Source of the DNA: a bacterium SCSIO 12696
Lineage (GTDB): Bacteria; Pseudomonadota; Gammaproteobacteria; Pseudomonadales; Porticoccaceae
Assembly: GCA_024397955.1 (NCBI GenBank)
Contig: CP073744.1
Coordinates: forward strand, 2,508,501 to 2,572,500
Direction of reading: 5' to 3'
Length of the DNA: 64,000 bases
Shown: piece by piece, positions 8,692-18,347 of the stretch
Numbering within the stretch: position 1 is the first letter of the stretch
How the letters are laid out: every line of letters begins with the position of its first letter
Made by a program: the position numbers and the translations under genes
The notes under the pieces: model-generated
The model's input: the letters and a program-made list of their open reading frames with translations, nothing else
What the model was told of the DNA's origin: nothing
Database searches by the model: none

Positions 8692-9870
8692 ATGAAACGG
8701 ATTGCTTTTGTAGACGACGATAAAAATGTTTTGGATGGCTTGCGCAGAATGTTGCGTTGTAATCGCAAAGAATGGCAAATGAGTTTCTTTTTGTCTGGCG
8801 ATGAATTTCTGTCGTCATTGGATGATAATTCTTTCGATATCATCGTCAGTGACATGCGTATGCCTCATATGAATGGTGGGGAGTTACTTGCAAAAGTAAA
8901 AGAGTTGTCGCCTTCTACCTTGAGGATTGTGCTTTCGGGGTATGCGAATGAAGAGATGATTCTCGAAAGCCTGCACGCTACCCACCAGTTTATTTCCAAG
9001 CCTGCAGACAGTGACAGGATCACCAAGTCGATCAACCGCGCACTTCGTTTGCAGGAATCCTTGTGCGAGAGGGAATTAAAATCTCTAATGGGCTCCATTG
9101 GATCATTGCCGGCTTTGCCGGTGGTTTACGATGAGCTGATGCGAGAAACTTGTTCGGACGATTCTTCTTTGGAGCGTGTCGGAGACATCATATCCAGAGA
9201 TGTCGGCCTCTCCGCTAGCATACTAAAAATTGTCAACTCGGCATTTTTTGCGTTGGTAAGGCATATTGAATCGCCGAGCCAGGCAGCCTCCATACTTGGC
9301 ATGGACACTCTTAAAAACTTGGCATTGTCTACCAGTGTATTTTCCTGTTTTAGTTCGGGCCAAAGCGGAGTAGAGGAGATCGAGCGGCTCAATCGTGACA
9401 GTCAGCGAGTGGGCGTTTTGTGCGGGAAAATAGCCAAAGAAAGTAACTTGTCCGCCAGGGCGATCGATCATGGGCAAATTGCTGGGATGATGTGTAATCT
9501 GGGTGCGCTGATTGCCCTTGTGTATCCGTCGCTGATGGTCGGTTTGGGCGATGATGAATCCAGATTGCCGCATATTGGTAGCTATTTGTTGGGTATTTGG
9601 GCGATGCCATTTCCGGTCGTGGAAGCAGTGCGCTGGCATCAGTGCCCTGCAGACAGCCAGATAGAAGAAATGTCCCCCTTAGCTGTGCTGCACTTTTCTT
9701 GGGCTATGTTAACGGCTCATGGAGAAGGTGGAGAAGGTGTCGAAATTACACTTGAGAACGACAGATTAGATCTGGATTACCTGGGTGCCGTTGTGGGTGC
9801 GGAAACACTGCGCCAATGGGTACGCGTGACTGAAGAATTCTGTGATCAGGTAGATTGTAAAGATGACTGA
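8692..9870 (+). CDS. Response regulator with REC and HDOD domains
   Basis: A 392-residue cytoplasmic regulator. The REC domain (1-120) has the acidic cluster DDD at 8-10, phospho-acceptor Asp54 (IVSDMRMP), Ser82 in VLSG and Lys103 in the ISKP block. It is followed by an HDOD domain (about 130-330) with SLPALPVVYDELM, GDIISRDVGLSASILKIVNSAFF and ILGMDTLKNLALS. HDOD domains are HD-superfamily folds without the catalytic residues. They act in signalling, often alongside kinases and c-di-GMP proteins. A good AAGGAAG ribosome-binding site lies just upstream. The gene follows the kinase by 16 bp and overlaps the next regulator by 8 bp, so the three are probably co-transcribed. There is no DNA-binding domain, so output is likely protein-protein. 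Confidence 0.93.
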   Translation: MKRIAFVDDDKNVLDGLRRMLRCNRKEWQMSFFLSGDEFLSSLDDNSFDIIVSDMRMPHMNGGELLAKVKELSPSTLRIVLSGYANEEMILESLHATHQFISKPADSDRITKSINRALRLQESLCERELKSLMGSIGSLPALPVVYDELMRETCSDDSSLERVGDIISRDVGLSASILKIVNSAFFALVRHIESPSQAASILGMDTLKNLALSTSVFSCFSSGQSGVEEIERLNRDSQRVGVLCGKIAKESNLSARAIDHGQIAGMMCNLGALIALVYPSLMVGLGDDESRLPHIGSYLLGIWAMPFPVVEAVRWHQCPADSQIEEMSPLAVLHFSWAMLTAHGEGGEGVEITLENDRLDLDYLGAVVGAETLRQWVRVTEEFCDQVDCKDD

Positions 9871-11002
9871 AAAAATACTGTTTGTCGATGACGAGCCCAG
9901 CATTCTGCAGGCTTATCGGCGTACCCTAAGAAAGCAGTTCACAGTGGTGACTGCCGTTGGTGGCAAAGAGGCTCTCGACTTAATGGAGGCCGAGGGCCCT
10001 GCACCAGTCGTAGTGTCTGATATGAATATGCCAGAGATGAACGGCGTTGAATTCCTTTGCCAAGTAAAAGAACGCTATCCCGATACAGTACGGTTAATGC
10101 TTACTGGCAACGCCGATCAACAAACTGCGGTGTCGGCTATCAATACCAGCGATGTTTATCGGTTTTTGAACAAACCCTGCCCACCTGATCAAATGGCGCA
10201 AGCGATCAATGCGGCATTGGATCATTACAAACTGCTCAAGATGGAGCAGGAGCTTTTGGAGAATACGGTAAAGGGAAGTATCGATGCATTAGTGGAGATA
10301 CTATCCCTGGTAAGCCCGAAAATTTTTGGTCACGCCTCTGTTATCAGTGGTTATGTTGCCAAGTGCGCCAAAAAAATGGGTGTAGTATCAACCTGGGACC
10401 TGGAAGCGGCAGCATTGCTGGGGCAGGTGGGTAAGGTCACTTTGTCAGATACTGTGCTTGAGCGCGCGCTCAAAGGTTCACCTCTGAGTGAGGATGAGCA
10501 GCAGGTATATGATGGCTACCCAGAGGTAGGTGCCAAGCTGATTAATCACATTCCCCGTATGGAAGGAATTTCTCAGGCAATACGTTATCAGAACAGGGCC
10601 TACGATGGTTCGGGGCTGCCCAGCGATGGCGTTTCAGGAGAGCAAATACCTTTGGGAGCTCGCCTGCTCAAACCGGTAATGGATTTGGTATCCGGAGAAG
10701 CGCGGGGGCTGTCTGCTGAGGAGGCTTTTTCCAAAATTAAGGCCAACGGTCACTTGTATGATCCTCAGATATTGGCGGTGCTAGAACAGGTGGTCAGTGT
10801 CTCAACAGAGAAAGTGGTTAAAGAGATTAATGTCGCACAATTGGTGGAGGGAATGGTGGTTGCCAGCGACATTATTGCTTCTTCTGGCACGCTGTTGGTG
10901 GGCAAGGGGCAGGCAATTTCTGCATCCATGATTACTCGCTTGATAAACTTTTGCAGTAATGGATCAGCCCCGGGTAAGGTTGATGTGCTTGTGAGTAAAT
11001 AA
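9863..11002 (+). CDS. Response regulator with REC and degenerate HD-GYP domain
   Basis: A 379-residue protein with an intact REC domain (Asp53 in VVSDMNMP, Thr81 in MLTGNA, Lys104 in LNKP). The following domain aligns with HD-GYP c-di-GMP phosphodiesterases: HASVISGYVAKCAKKMG at 157-173, AALLGQVGKV at 183-192, YPEVGAKLINHIP at 219-231, DGSGLP at 248-253 and QIPLGARLL further on. The catalytic residues are gone. The HD pair is Gly187-Gln188, the HP of the next helix is YP, the HHE motif is Gln-Asn-Arg (243-245), and GYP is GLP. It is therefore predicted not to hydrolyse c-di-GMP and may bind it or a partner instead. A C-terminal segment (about 305-379) resembles the small extension found after some REC-HD-GYP proteins. 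It is last in the kinase/regulator run and overlaps the HDOD gene by 8 bp. Confidence 0.9.
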   Translation: MTEKILFVDDEPSILQAYRRTLRKQFTVVTAVGGKEALDLMEAEGPAPVVVSDMNMPEMNGVEFLCQVKERYPDTVRLMLTGNADQQTAVSAINTSDVYRFLNKPCPPDQMAQAINAALDHYKLLKMEQELLENTVKGSIDALVEILSLVSPKIFGHASVISGYVAKCAKKMGVVSTWDLEAAALLGQVGKVTLSDTVLERALKGSPLSEDEQQVYDGYPEVGAKLINHIPRMEGISQAIRYQNRAYDGSGLPSDGVSGEQIPLGARLLKPVMDLVSGEARGLSAEEAFSKIKANGHLYDPQILAVLEQVVSVSTEKVVKEINVAQLVEGMVVASDIIASSGTLLVGKGQAISASMITRLINFCSNGSAPGKVDVLVSK

Positions 11003-11163
11003 CCTTGGCTGATCAAAAACGGGGGGCACAGGTTTATCCTTGGTTGTTTGGTCTCTCCTCCTTTGAATAAAGAATTCTAGAAGCCAGTGTGAAGAAGTGT
11101 GAAAGCAGCAGCCATATTCAGGCTGCTGTGGCAGACTGCCGCCACTTTTTGTGGAGGTTTGCT

Positions 11164-11646
11164 GTGAAGAAATGGGTCTTATGGGTTGGTTTTTTGATGT
11201 CCTGGTCTTGCCTTACTCAGGCACAGTCCATTGACTTTTCCTTCCCTGATCGCGATGGCAAAACACACAACCTTTCGGACTTTCGCGGCAACTATGTGTT
11301 TGTGGATTTTTGGGCTTCCTGGTGCGTACCCTGTCTTGCACAAATTCCCCATTTGAAAAAATTTGAATCGGAAAATCACTACGATAATTTGGTGGTAGTT
11401 GGCATTTCTCTGGACGATGATAAAGCTGACTGGATAGACGCGCTGAATAAAGAGCAACCGTTAGGCGTTCAGTTATTTAATGAGCAAGGTTTCGACGCAC
11501 AAATAATTGCAGCATTAAATGTTGTCGGCCTGCCCCGCTTTGCGCTGTTGGGGCCGAATGGCGAATTAGTCAATGGCGATATGCCTATGCCCGGTGATGA
11601 AGATTTTAAAAGTACAATTGAAGCCTACTTGAAAGCGACGAACTAA
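11164..11646 (+). CDS. TlpA/ResA-like periplasmic thioredoxin-fold protein
   Basis: A 160-residue exported thiol-disulphide protein. The start is taken as the GTG at 11164, 5 nt after a GGAGG; this yields a classic signal peptide (KKWVLWVGFLMSWSCLTQA, cleavage near residue 20). An ATG at 11089 in the same frame would add 25 residues without a secretory character. The mature part begins with a redoxin-type SIDFSFPDRDGKTHNLSDFRG, then the active site WASWCVPC with Cys54 and Cys57, and the cis-proline loop VVGLPRF later. Such proteins reduce apocytochrome or other periplasmic disulphides, or respond to oxidants. It lies 160 bp after the regulator genes and before a bidirectional terminator. It may belong functionally with the cytochrome c peroxidase, but it need not share its transcript. 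Confidence 0.88.
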   Translation: MKKWVLWVGFLMSWSCLTQAQSIDFSFPDRDGKTHNLSDFRGNYVFVDFWASWCVPCLAQIPHLKKFESENHYDNLVVVGISLDDDKADWIDALNKEQPLGVQLFNEQGFDAQIIAALNVVGLPRFALLGPNGELVNGDMPMPGDEDFKSTIEAYLKATN

Positions 11647-11667
11647 CGAGAAACGGTTTACATGATT

Positions 11668-11712
11668 AAAAAAGCCCGGAGATAAACAGCTTAAAATCTC
11701 CGGGCTTTTTTA
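11668..11712. terminator. Bidirectional rho-independent terminator between tlpA-like gene and gatB
   Basis: AAAAAGCCCGGAGAT (11668-11682) pairs with ATCTCCGGGCTTTTT (11696-11710) around a 13-nt loop. T-runs follow the stem on both strands, so it can end both the thioredoxin-gene transcript and the convergent gatCAB transcript. Confidence 0.93.
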
Positions 11713-11725
11713 ATGGCTGTGGCTA

Positions 11726-13171
11726 CTAAAGCAGTGCAGACAGTTTTTGCGCCAGTACCTGGTTTACCTGTTGCGGATTGGCCTGGCCTTTGGATGCTTT
11801 CATAATTTGGCCGACAAAATAGCCCATCATTTTGGGCCGTTTGGCTTCGTCCGCCTTAATGTAGTTTTCCACCTGCTGTGGCGAGTTGGCAATGACTTCA
11901 TCCACTAAGGCTTCGATAGCGCCAGAGTCGGAAACCTGTTTTAAGCCGTGCTTGTCGATAATGGCGTCCACATCGGTTTCGCCTTTCCATAGATGATCGA
12001 ATACTTGTCTGGCCATTTTATTGGACAAGGTGCCATCGGAAATGCGCGTCACCAATGCAGACAATTGTTCTGCTGCAATCGGGTTGTCCGAAAATTCTTT
12101 TTCTTCCGCATTCAGGCGTGCGGCCATCTCGCCCATCATCCAGTTGGCCACCAGTTTTGCATCGCTTTGTTGGGCGGCGCTTTCAAAGTAGTTGGCGGTG
12201 GTTGCGTCTGCTGACAACAGATTGGCGTCGTAGGCGGACAGGCCGTAGTCATTCTGGAAGCGGGCGCTGCGAGCGTCTGGCAGTTCTGGCAGAGTTTTAC
12301 GCAGGGCTTCGATGTAGTCGTCTTCAATCACCACTGGCAGCAGGTCGGGGCAGGGGAAGTACCGGTAATCGTTGGCTTCCTCTTTGCTGCGCATGGAGCG
12401 GGACACTTTGGTGGCGCCGTCATAAAGGCGGGTTTCCTGCACGACCTGGCCGCCGTCCTCAATCACATCGATTTGCCGTTGTACTTCCCGGGCAATGCAC
12501 TCTTCCATAAATTTGAATGAGTTGAGGTTTTTGGTTTCGGTGCGGGTGCCCAGGGGTTCGCCGGGGCGGCGCACGGAAATATTGACGTCAAAGCGCATGG
12601 AACCCTGCGACATATTGCCGTCGCAAATGCCCAGTGAGGTGACAATGCTGTGCAGCTTTTTGGCCATGGCCACCGCTTCGGCGGCGTTGGACATATCTGG
12701 TTCGGTAACTACTTCAATCAACGGTGTGCCGGCACGGTTTAAATCGATGCCAGACATTCCATGGAAGTCCTCGTGGAGTGATTTCCCTGCATCTTCTTCC
12801 AGATGTGCATGATGAATCCGCACATCTTTAGTGCTGCCGTCATCCAGTGCAATTTCCACACGGCCGGGGCCAACAATGGGTTTTTCCAGCTGCGTAGTTT
12901 GATAGCCTTTGGGCAAATCCGGGTAGAAGTAATTTTTGCGCTCAAACGCCGACTCTTTGCCAATTTCGGCGTCGATAGCCAAACCAAACATCACCGCGTA
13001 TTTAAAAGCGGCCTCGTTGGGTACTGGCAGGGTGCCGGGCATGGCCAGGTCAACGGCGCTGGCTTGGGTGTTTGGCTCGGCGCCAAACGCAGTGCTGCTG
13101 CCGGAAAAAATTTTGCTTTGGGTGGCCAGTTGCACGTGCACTTCCAGACCAATTACGGTTTCCCAACTCAT
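11726..13171 (-). CDS. gatB: Asp-tRNA(Asn)/Glu-tRNA(Gln) amidotransferase subunit B
   Basis: The tRNA-binding and kinase subunit of GatCAB, which phosphorylates and then amidates the misacylated Glu-tRNA(Gln) or Asp-tRNA(Asn). The N-terminus [15 protein letters not shown], the block [15 protein letters not shown] and [14 protein letters not shown] are typical. The C-terminal YqeY-like tail region ends in [19 protein letters not shown]. The start is the ATG at 13169-13171, which overlaps the gatA stop as ATGA; an in-frame ATG at 13204 would add 11 atypical residues. The result is 481 residues, the usual size. It is the last gene of gatC-gatA-gatB, ending 14 bp short of the shared terminator. 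Confidence 0.96.
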   Translation of the reverse strand: MSWETVIGLEVHVQLATQSKIFSGSSTAFGAEPNTQASAVDLAMPGTLPVPNEAAFKYAVMFGLAIDAEIGKESAFERKNYFYPDLPKGYQTTQLEKPIVGPGRVEIALDDGSTKDVRIHHAHLEEDAGKSLHEDFHGMSGIDLNRAGTPLIEVVTEPDMSNAAEAVAMAKKLHSIVTSLGICDGNMSQGSMRFDVNISVRRPGEPLGTRTETKNLNSFKFMEECIAREVQRQIDVIEDGGQVVQETRLYDGATKVSRSMRSKEEANDYRYFPCPDLLPVVIEDDYIEALRKTLPELPDARSARFQNDYGLSAYDANLLSADATTANYFESAAQQSDAKLVANWMMGEMAARLNAEEKEFSDNPIAAEQLSALVTRISDGTLSNKMARQVFDHLWKGETDVDAIIDKHGLKQVSDSGAIEALVDEVIANSPQQVENYIKADEAKRPKMMGYFVGQIMKASKGQANPQQVNQVLAQKLSALL

Positions 13172-14637
13172 GGCTGCACCCCCTGTGGAGCTTGCTTGTG
13201 CCAATCGGTTACCTGCTGGAAGCGGTGGGCAATATTGAGCATACGCGCCTCATCAAAATAATTGCCGGTGATTTGCAGGCCCACCGGTAAACCACCACTG
13301 AAGCCTGAGGGAATGGACATACCCGGCAGTCCCGCCAGATTGGTGGAAATGGTGTAAATATCTTCCAGATACATGGCCACCGGGTCGGCGGTTTTCTCGC
13401 CTAATTTGAACGCCGGATTGGGGCAGGTTGGCCCCATAATTACGTCTACCTTCTCGAAGGCATCCACAAAATCTTGTTTTATCAGGCGGCGCACTTGTTG
13501 GGCCTTTTTGTAGTAAGCGTCGTAGTAACCGGCGCTCAGGGCATAGGCACCCACCATAATTCGCTGCTTCACTTCCTGGCCAAAACCTTCGGCGCGGCTG
13601 CGGGTGTACAGGTCCATCAAATCTTGCGGGTCTTCGCAGCGGTAGCCGTAGCGCACCCCGTCAAAGCGAGACAGGTTGGCAGAGGCTTCTGCCGGGGCAA
13701 TCACATAGTAGGCAGGTACCGCCAGGTGGGTGTGGGGCAGGGTGATTTCCACCAGCTCGGCGCCCAGCTTTTCGTATTCCGCCAAGGCAGTGCGTACGGC
13801 TTTTTCCGTGTCCGCGTCCAACCCCGCTTCAAAATATTCTTTGGGTACGCCAATTTTCAGGCCATTCAAATCATCGCCAAGGCCGGCAGTGTAATCCGGT
13901 ACTTCGCGATCAATAGAGGTGGAATCTTTAGGGTCGTAGCTCGCCAGAGTGTTGAGCATAATCGCCGCGTCTTCGGCACTGTGGGTGATAACGCCCGCCT
14001 GATCTAGGCTGGAAGCAAAGGCCACCATGCCGTAACGGGATACCCGGCCATAAGTGGGCTTGATGCCGGTCAGGCCACACAGGGATGCCGGCTGGCGAAT
14101 GGAGCCACCGGTATCGGATGCGGTAGTGGCCACCGCCAGTTGCGCGGCCACCGCCGCGGCGGAGCCACCGGAAGAGCCGCCGGGTACGCGCTCGGTGTCC
14201 CAGGGGTTTTTCGCCGGGCCGTAAAAGCTGTTTTCATTGGAGGAGCCCATGGCGAACTCGTCCATATTCAACTTACCCAACATCACCGCGCCATCGCGCT
14301 GGTAGTTCTCCACAATGGTGGCGCTGTAGGGGGGCACAAAGTTGTCGAGCATTTTGGAGCCGCAGGAGGTTTTTACGCCGGCGGTGCAGAACAGGTCTTT
14401 GTGGGCGATGGGAATGCCACACAGCAATGGCGCATCACCACTGGCAAGGCGTTGGTCAGCCTGTTTGGCCTGCTCCATGGCCAGCTCCGGCGTCACGGTA
14501 ATAAAACTGTTATAGCGGCTGTCCAGCTGCTCAATGCGCTGCAGGTAGTGCTCGGTCAGTTCGACGCTGCTGAATTCACCGGCGCGCAAGCCTGCCGCCA
14601 GTTCAGCGATGGTTCTGGGAAAGGTTTTCTGGGACAT
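13168..14637 (-). CDS. gatA: Asp-tRNA(Asn)/Glu-tRNA(Gln) amidotransferase subunit A
   Basis: The glutaminase subunit of GatCAB (489 residues), an amidase-signature enzyme that releases ammonia from glutamine and channels it to GatB. The Ser-cisSer-Lys triad is visible: Lys in PIAHKDLFC (about residue 78), the cis-Ser in [13 protein letters not shown] and the nucleophile in the following [14 protein letters not shown] block. The N-terminal helix [24 protein letters not shown] is normal. Its ATG overlaps the gatC stop by one base (TGATG), and its own stop overlaps the gatB start by 4 bp. This gives tight coupling for equimolar assembly. Confidence 0.97.
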   Translation of the reverse strand: MSQKTFPRTIAELAAGLRAGEFSSVELTEHYLQRIEQLDSRYNSFITVTPELAMEQAKQADQRLASGDAPLLCGIPIAHKDLFCTAGVKTSCGSKMLDNFVPPYSATIVENYQRDGAVMLGKLNMDEFAMGSSNENSFYGPAKNPWDTERVPGGSSGGSAAAVAAQLAVATTASDTGGSIRQPASLCGLTGIKPTYGRVSRYGMVAFASSLDQAGVITHSAEDAAIMLNTLASYDPKDSTSIDREVPDYTAGLGDDLNGLKIGVPKEYFEAGLDADTEKAVRTALAEYEKLGAELVEITLPHTHLAVPAYYVIAPAEASANLSRFDGVRYGYRCEDPQDLMDLYTRSRAEGFGQEVKQRIMVGAYALSAGYYDAYYKKAQQVRRLIKQDFVDAFEKVDVIMGPTCPNPAFKLGEKTADPVAMYLEDIYTISTNLAGLPGMSIPSGFSGGLPVGLQITGNYFDEARMLNIAHRFQQVTDWHKQAPQGVQP

Positions 14638-14924
14638 CAGTCAATCACTTTGGGAACGAGGTAAAGGCCATCTTCGGTGGCTGGCGCGACAACCTGAAAG
14701 GCGTCGCGCTGGTTGTTTTCGGTGACGTTGTCGGCCCTCAGGCGCTGCACCGCATCCAGGGGGTGAGCCATGGGGGCAACGCCTTCGGTGTCGGCCGCCT
14801 GGAGCTGGTCCACCAAGTCGAGAACTTTGTTGATGCGCCCGGTGGTGTCGGCGATTTCCGCTTCGGAAACCGCCAGTCGGGCCAGGTTGGCTACCTTGGC
14901 AATGTCGCCTTGTTCAATACTCAT
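14637..14924 (-). CDS. gatC: Asp-tRNA(Asn)/Glu-tRNA(Gln) amidotransferase subunit C
   Basis: The 95-residue clamp subunit that holds GatA and GatB together. It shows the family pattern: [14 protein letters not shown] near the N-terminus, a long helix with [26 protein letters not shown], then LRADNVTE, ending in LYLVPKVID. It is the first gene of the gatCAB operon and is divergent from mreB across 235 bp. The GC-rich intergenic stretch shows no promoter I could assign confidently. Confidence 0.95.
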   Translation of the reverse strand: MSIEQGDIAKVANLARLAVSEAEIADTTGRINKVLDLVDQLQAADTEGVAPMAHPLDAVQRLRADNVTENNQRDAFQVVAPATEDGLYLVPKVID

Positions 14925-14973
14925 GGTCGAGACTCATTATTTGAAAAACTGCCCCTTCTGCAGGGGTGCTTGA

Positions 14974-16197
<1,224 letters not shown>

Positions 16198-16210
16198 CGG
16201 CTTTTAGTTT

Positions 16211-16302
16211 GTCATCCCCGCGCAGGCGGGGATCCATGTTGCTACGGAACAGCCGAGCGCATGGCGCCTCAATCTCTGGATGCCCGCCTATGCGGGCATG
16301 AC
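16211..16302. repeat. Palindromic intergenic element with GTCAT ends (mreB-mreC)
   Basis: A 92-bp element whose ends are imperfect inverted repeats: 16211-16236 starts GTCATCCCCGCGCAGG and 16277-16302 ends GGCATGAC. Several arm differences keep base pairing within each arm, so each arm is itself a hairpin (CCCCGC...GCGGGG; GCCCGC...GCGGGC). It resembles the other GTCATT-ended elements in this window at 33634-33779, 59122-59235 and 61388-61461. It ends 18 bp before the mreC ribosome-binding site. Confidence 0.75.
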
Positions 16303-16332
16303 GATGTTGATCAATACCACTGAGGACTCGCT

Positions 16333-17178
16333 ATCAAAACCCTGTTCGCCCGTGGCAGCTCTCCTTCCCGCCGAATTTTGGTGCTGGGGCTGCTGGCGCT
16401 GGTATTGATTGGCGTTGACCGCTACACCACCTGGCTGAAGCCTGCGCGAAGCTATCTGGAAGAAGTTATCTACCCACTGCACTGGTTGGCAGATTTGCCC
16501 GGCCGCATGGCGGACTGGGGTGAGGACTCCACCCAAGGTCGCACGGAGTTGATTTCCGAAAACGAGCGCCTGAAAACCCAGTTGTTGGTGCTGCGTGCCC
16601 AGCAGCAGCAGATGGCGGGCCTGGAAGCAGAGAATGTGCGCCTGCGCAGCTTGCTGAATGCCACCGAAATGATTAAAGACCGGGTGCAGGTGGCCGAGCT
16701 GATCGGGGTGTCTCCAGACCCGATGTCCCACTCTTTTACCATTAACCGCGGCAGCAGTGACGGTGTGTTTAACGGCCAGGCAGTGATCGGTGCCGATGGT
16801 TTGATGGGCCAGGTAGTGGATGTGTTTAGCAACCACAGCCGGGTACTGTTGATTACCGACAGCCGCCATGCCCTGCCGGTGCAGGTCCGCCGCAACGGGT
16901 TGCGCGCCATTGCTGAAGGCATTGGCGATGGTCGCCTGAAGCTGCGTTACATCTCGCCGACCATGGACATTAAAGAGGGCGATGTCCTTGAAAGCTCTGG
17001 GTTGGGCGATCGCTACCCCGTGGGCTACCCGGTGGGTACGGTGTCCAGTACCCTGCGCGATCCCGGGCAACCGTTTCTCGATATTGTGGTGACTCCTGCC
17101 GAGCCCTTGAATCGACGCCGCACGGTGTTGTTGGTATTTCCGCTGGAAGAGCAATTGACCACGGGTATGACACCGTGA
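16333..17178 (+). CDS. mreC: Rod shape-determining protein MreC, with apparent AUC start
   Basis: A bitopic inner-membrane/periplasmic scaffold of the elongasome. A membrane helix (about 16-28 from the proposed start) is followed by a coiled coil (SENERLKTQLLVLRAQQQQM) and the two beta domains (AELIGVSPDPMSHSFTINRG; GADGLMGQVVDV). The frame is open from an in-frame TGA at 16321. The only good ribosome-binding site, TGAGGA at 16321-16326, points to 16333. That codon is ATC, not ATG, followed by KTLFARGSSPSRRIL, a normal basic MreC N-terminus. The next standard starts (TTG 16378, GTG 16381) lie inside the membrane helix and lack a ribosome-binding site. The coordinates assume the AUC start, giving 281 residues. 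The gene overlaps mreD by 4 bp (GTGA). Confidence 0.88.
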   Translation: MKTLFARGSSPSRRILVLGLLALVLIGVDRYTTWLKPARSYLEEVIYPLHWLADLPGRMADWGEDSTQGRTELISENERLKTQLLVLRAQQQQMAGLEAENVRLRSLLNATEMIKDRVQVAELIGVSPDPMSHSFTINRGSSDGVFNGQAVIGADGLMGQVVDVFSNHSRVLLITDSRHALPVQVRRNGLRAIAEGIGDGRLKLRYISPTMDIKEGDVLESSGLGDRYPVGYPVGTVSSTLRDPGQPFLDIVVTPAEPLNRRRTVLLVFPLEEQLTTGMTP

Positions 17179-17654
17179 AACCGCGCCGCCCGCCGCAGCG
17201 CAAAAGCCTGTTCTTACTGATGCTGTTGATTGCACTGGTGCTGCAGCTGTGGCCTCTGTTTGGCGGTGTGGCTTTATGGCGTCCACATTTTGTGCTGCTG
17301 GTGTTGGTGTTCGCCCTGATCTATCGGCCCAACAATTACGGCATTATGTTCGCCTGGTTTGCCGGGCTGGCAATGGATGCCGCCACCGGTGGCACCTTTG
17401 GCCGCTATGCACTGGCGTTCTGTATCAGTGCTTACCTGTTGAACCTGCTCCGGCAGCGCCTGCTGCACGCCAGTGTCTGGCATCAAAGCGGTTTGGTGTT
17501 GCTGTTGGTGGTGGCCGCGCAGCTGGTGGTGATGGGCGTCAACGCCGCCACCGGCATTGATACCAGCTGGTCTTTGGTTTGGTATCCGGCGATTACCTCT
17601 GCTCTGGCGTGGCCATTGTTTTATACCCTGATGATGCGCCTGGTGCGGCATTGA
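17175..17654 (+). CDS. mreD: Rod shape-determining protein MreD
   Basis: A small polytopic inner-membrane partner of MreC (159 residues, about five helices). It begins with a basic stretch KPRRPPQRKS before the first helix LFLLMLLIALVLQLWPL. The family signature is visible as RPHFVLLVLVFALIYRP followed by AWFAGLAMDAATGGTFGRYALAF, corresponding to the G...D...G..LG region of MreD. The start is a GTG overlapping the mreC stop (GTGA), and its TGA overlaps the maf ATG by one base, so the three proteins are translationally linked. Confidence 0.95.
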   Translation: MKPRRPPQRKSLFLLMLLIALVLQLWPLFGGVALWRPHFVLLVLVFALIYRPNNYGIMFAWFAGLAMDAATGGTFGRYALAFCISAYLLNLLRQRLLHASVWHQSGLVLLLVVAAQLVVMGVNAATGIDTSWSLVWYPAITSALAWPLFYTLMMRLVRH

Positions 17655-18250
17655 TGAGCCAGTTACCTCCAGACTTTATTCTTGCCTCTGCCTCCCCCAG
17701 ACGCCGTGAGCTACTTCAGCAAGTGGGTGCCTGTTTCCAGGTGGTGGCGGCCAATGTGCCGGAGCAGCGTTTGCCCGGCGAGGCACCAGAAGACTACGTC
17801 ACTCGTCTGGCACTGGCGAAGGCTCGCGCAGGATTTGCGGCTCAGGATGGGGCTGCCCTGCCAGTTTTGGGGTCAGATACCACGGTGGTTTATGGGGATC
17901 AGGTGCTGGGCAAACCCCGTAATCGGGAGCATGGCATCGATATGTTGTCGATGCTGTCCGGCAGTACCCATCGAGTCTTGTCCGGGGTGGCCATGGTGGC
18001 CGCTGGCAAAGAGTCGCTGCGGCTGGTGGAAACCCTGGTGACGTTTCGTACTCTTAGCAATCTGCAGTGCCAGCAGTACTGGCAAACCGGCGAGCCCGCT
18101 GATAAGGCCGGCGGTTATGGTATTCAGGGGCTGGCTGCGGTATTTGTGAAGCGTATAAAGGGCAGCTACTCTAATGTAGTGGGGTTGCCACTGGCGGAAA
18201 CCGCGGATTTGCTGGCGGAATTTGGGATAGCGGTTTGGAAGGGTACTTGA
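17654..18250 (+). CDS. maf: Maf-family nucleoside triphosphate pyrophosphatase
   Basis: A Maf-family house-cleaning pyrophosphatase acting on dTTP/UTP or modified nucleotides (198 residues). Motifs are LASASPRRRELL at the N-terminus, VLGSDTTVVYGDQVLGKP in the middle, and GEPADKAGGYGIQG followed by GSYSNVVGLPL at the end. The sequence resembles the YhdE branch by position after mreD and by the DKAGGYGIQG block. The ATG at 17654 overlaps the mreD stop codon (TGATG); an upstream in-frame start at 17579 would run deep into mreD and is rejected. Confidence 0.94.
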   Translation: MSQLPPDFILASASPRRRELLQQVGACFQVVAANVPEQRLPGEAPEDYVTRLALAKARAGFAAQDGAALPVLGSDTTVVYGDQVLGKPRNREHGIDMLSMLSGSTHRVLSGVAMVAAGKESLRLVETLVTFRTLSNLQCQQYWQTGEPADKAGGYGIQGLAAVFVKRIKGSYSNVVGLPLAETADLLAEFGIAVWKGT

Positions 18251-18347
18251 ACGTGTTTGACGTCACAGGTTTGATGCTTGACGGGGTATCACACTCGAAT
18301 TACGGATTCGTTAAACGTCCCATATCTAAGGTCAAACAAAAGGCCAA

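Noticed and set aside
11106-11128. CAGCAGCC/GGCTGCTG hairpin upstream of the tlpA-like gene as a terminator or riboswitch
   Set aside because: There is no T-run and no recognisable aptamer; an 8-bp stem of this type is likely to occur by chance in GC-rich DNA.
16378-16383. TTG or GTG start for mreC
   Set aside because: Either would begin inside the membrane helix with no positive N-terminal residues and no ribosome-binding site, while a good site points to 16333.
16288-17286. A 332-codon open frame on the minus strand
   Set aside because: It is antisense to mreC, His/Gln-rich with no family resemblance, and reflects the GC-rich codon pattern of the real gene.
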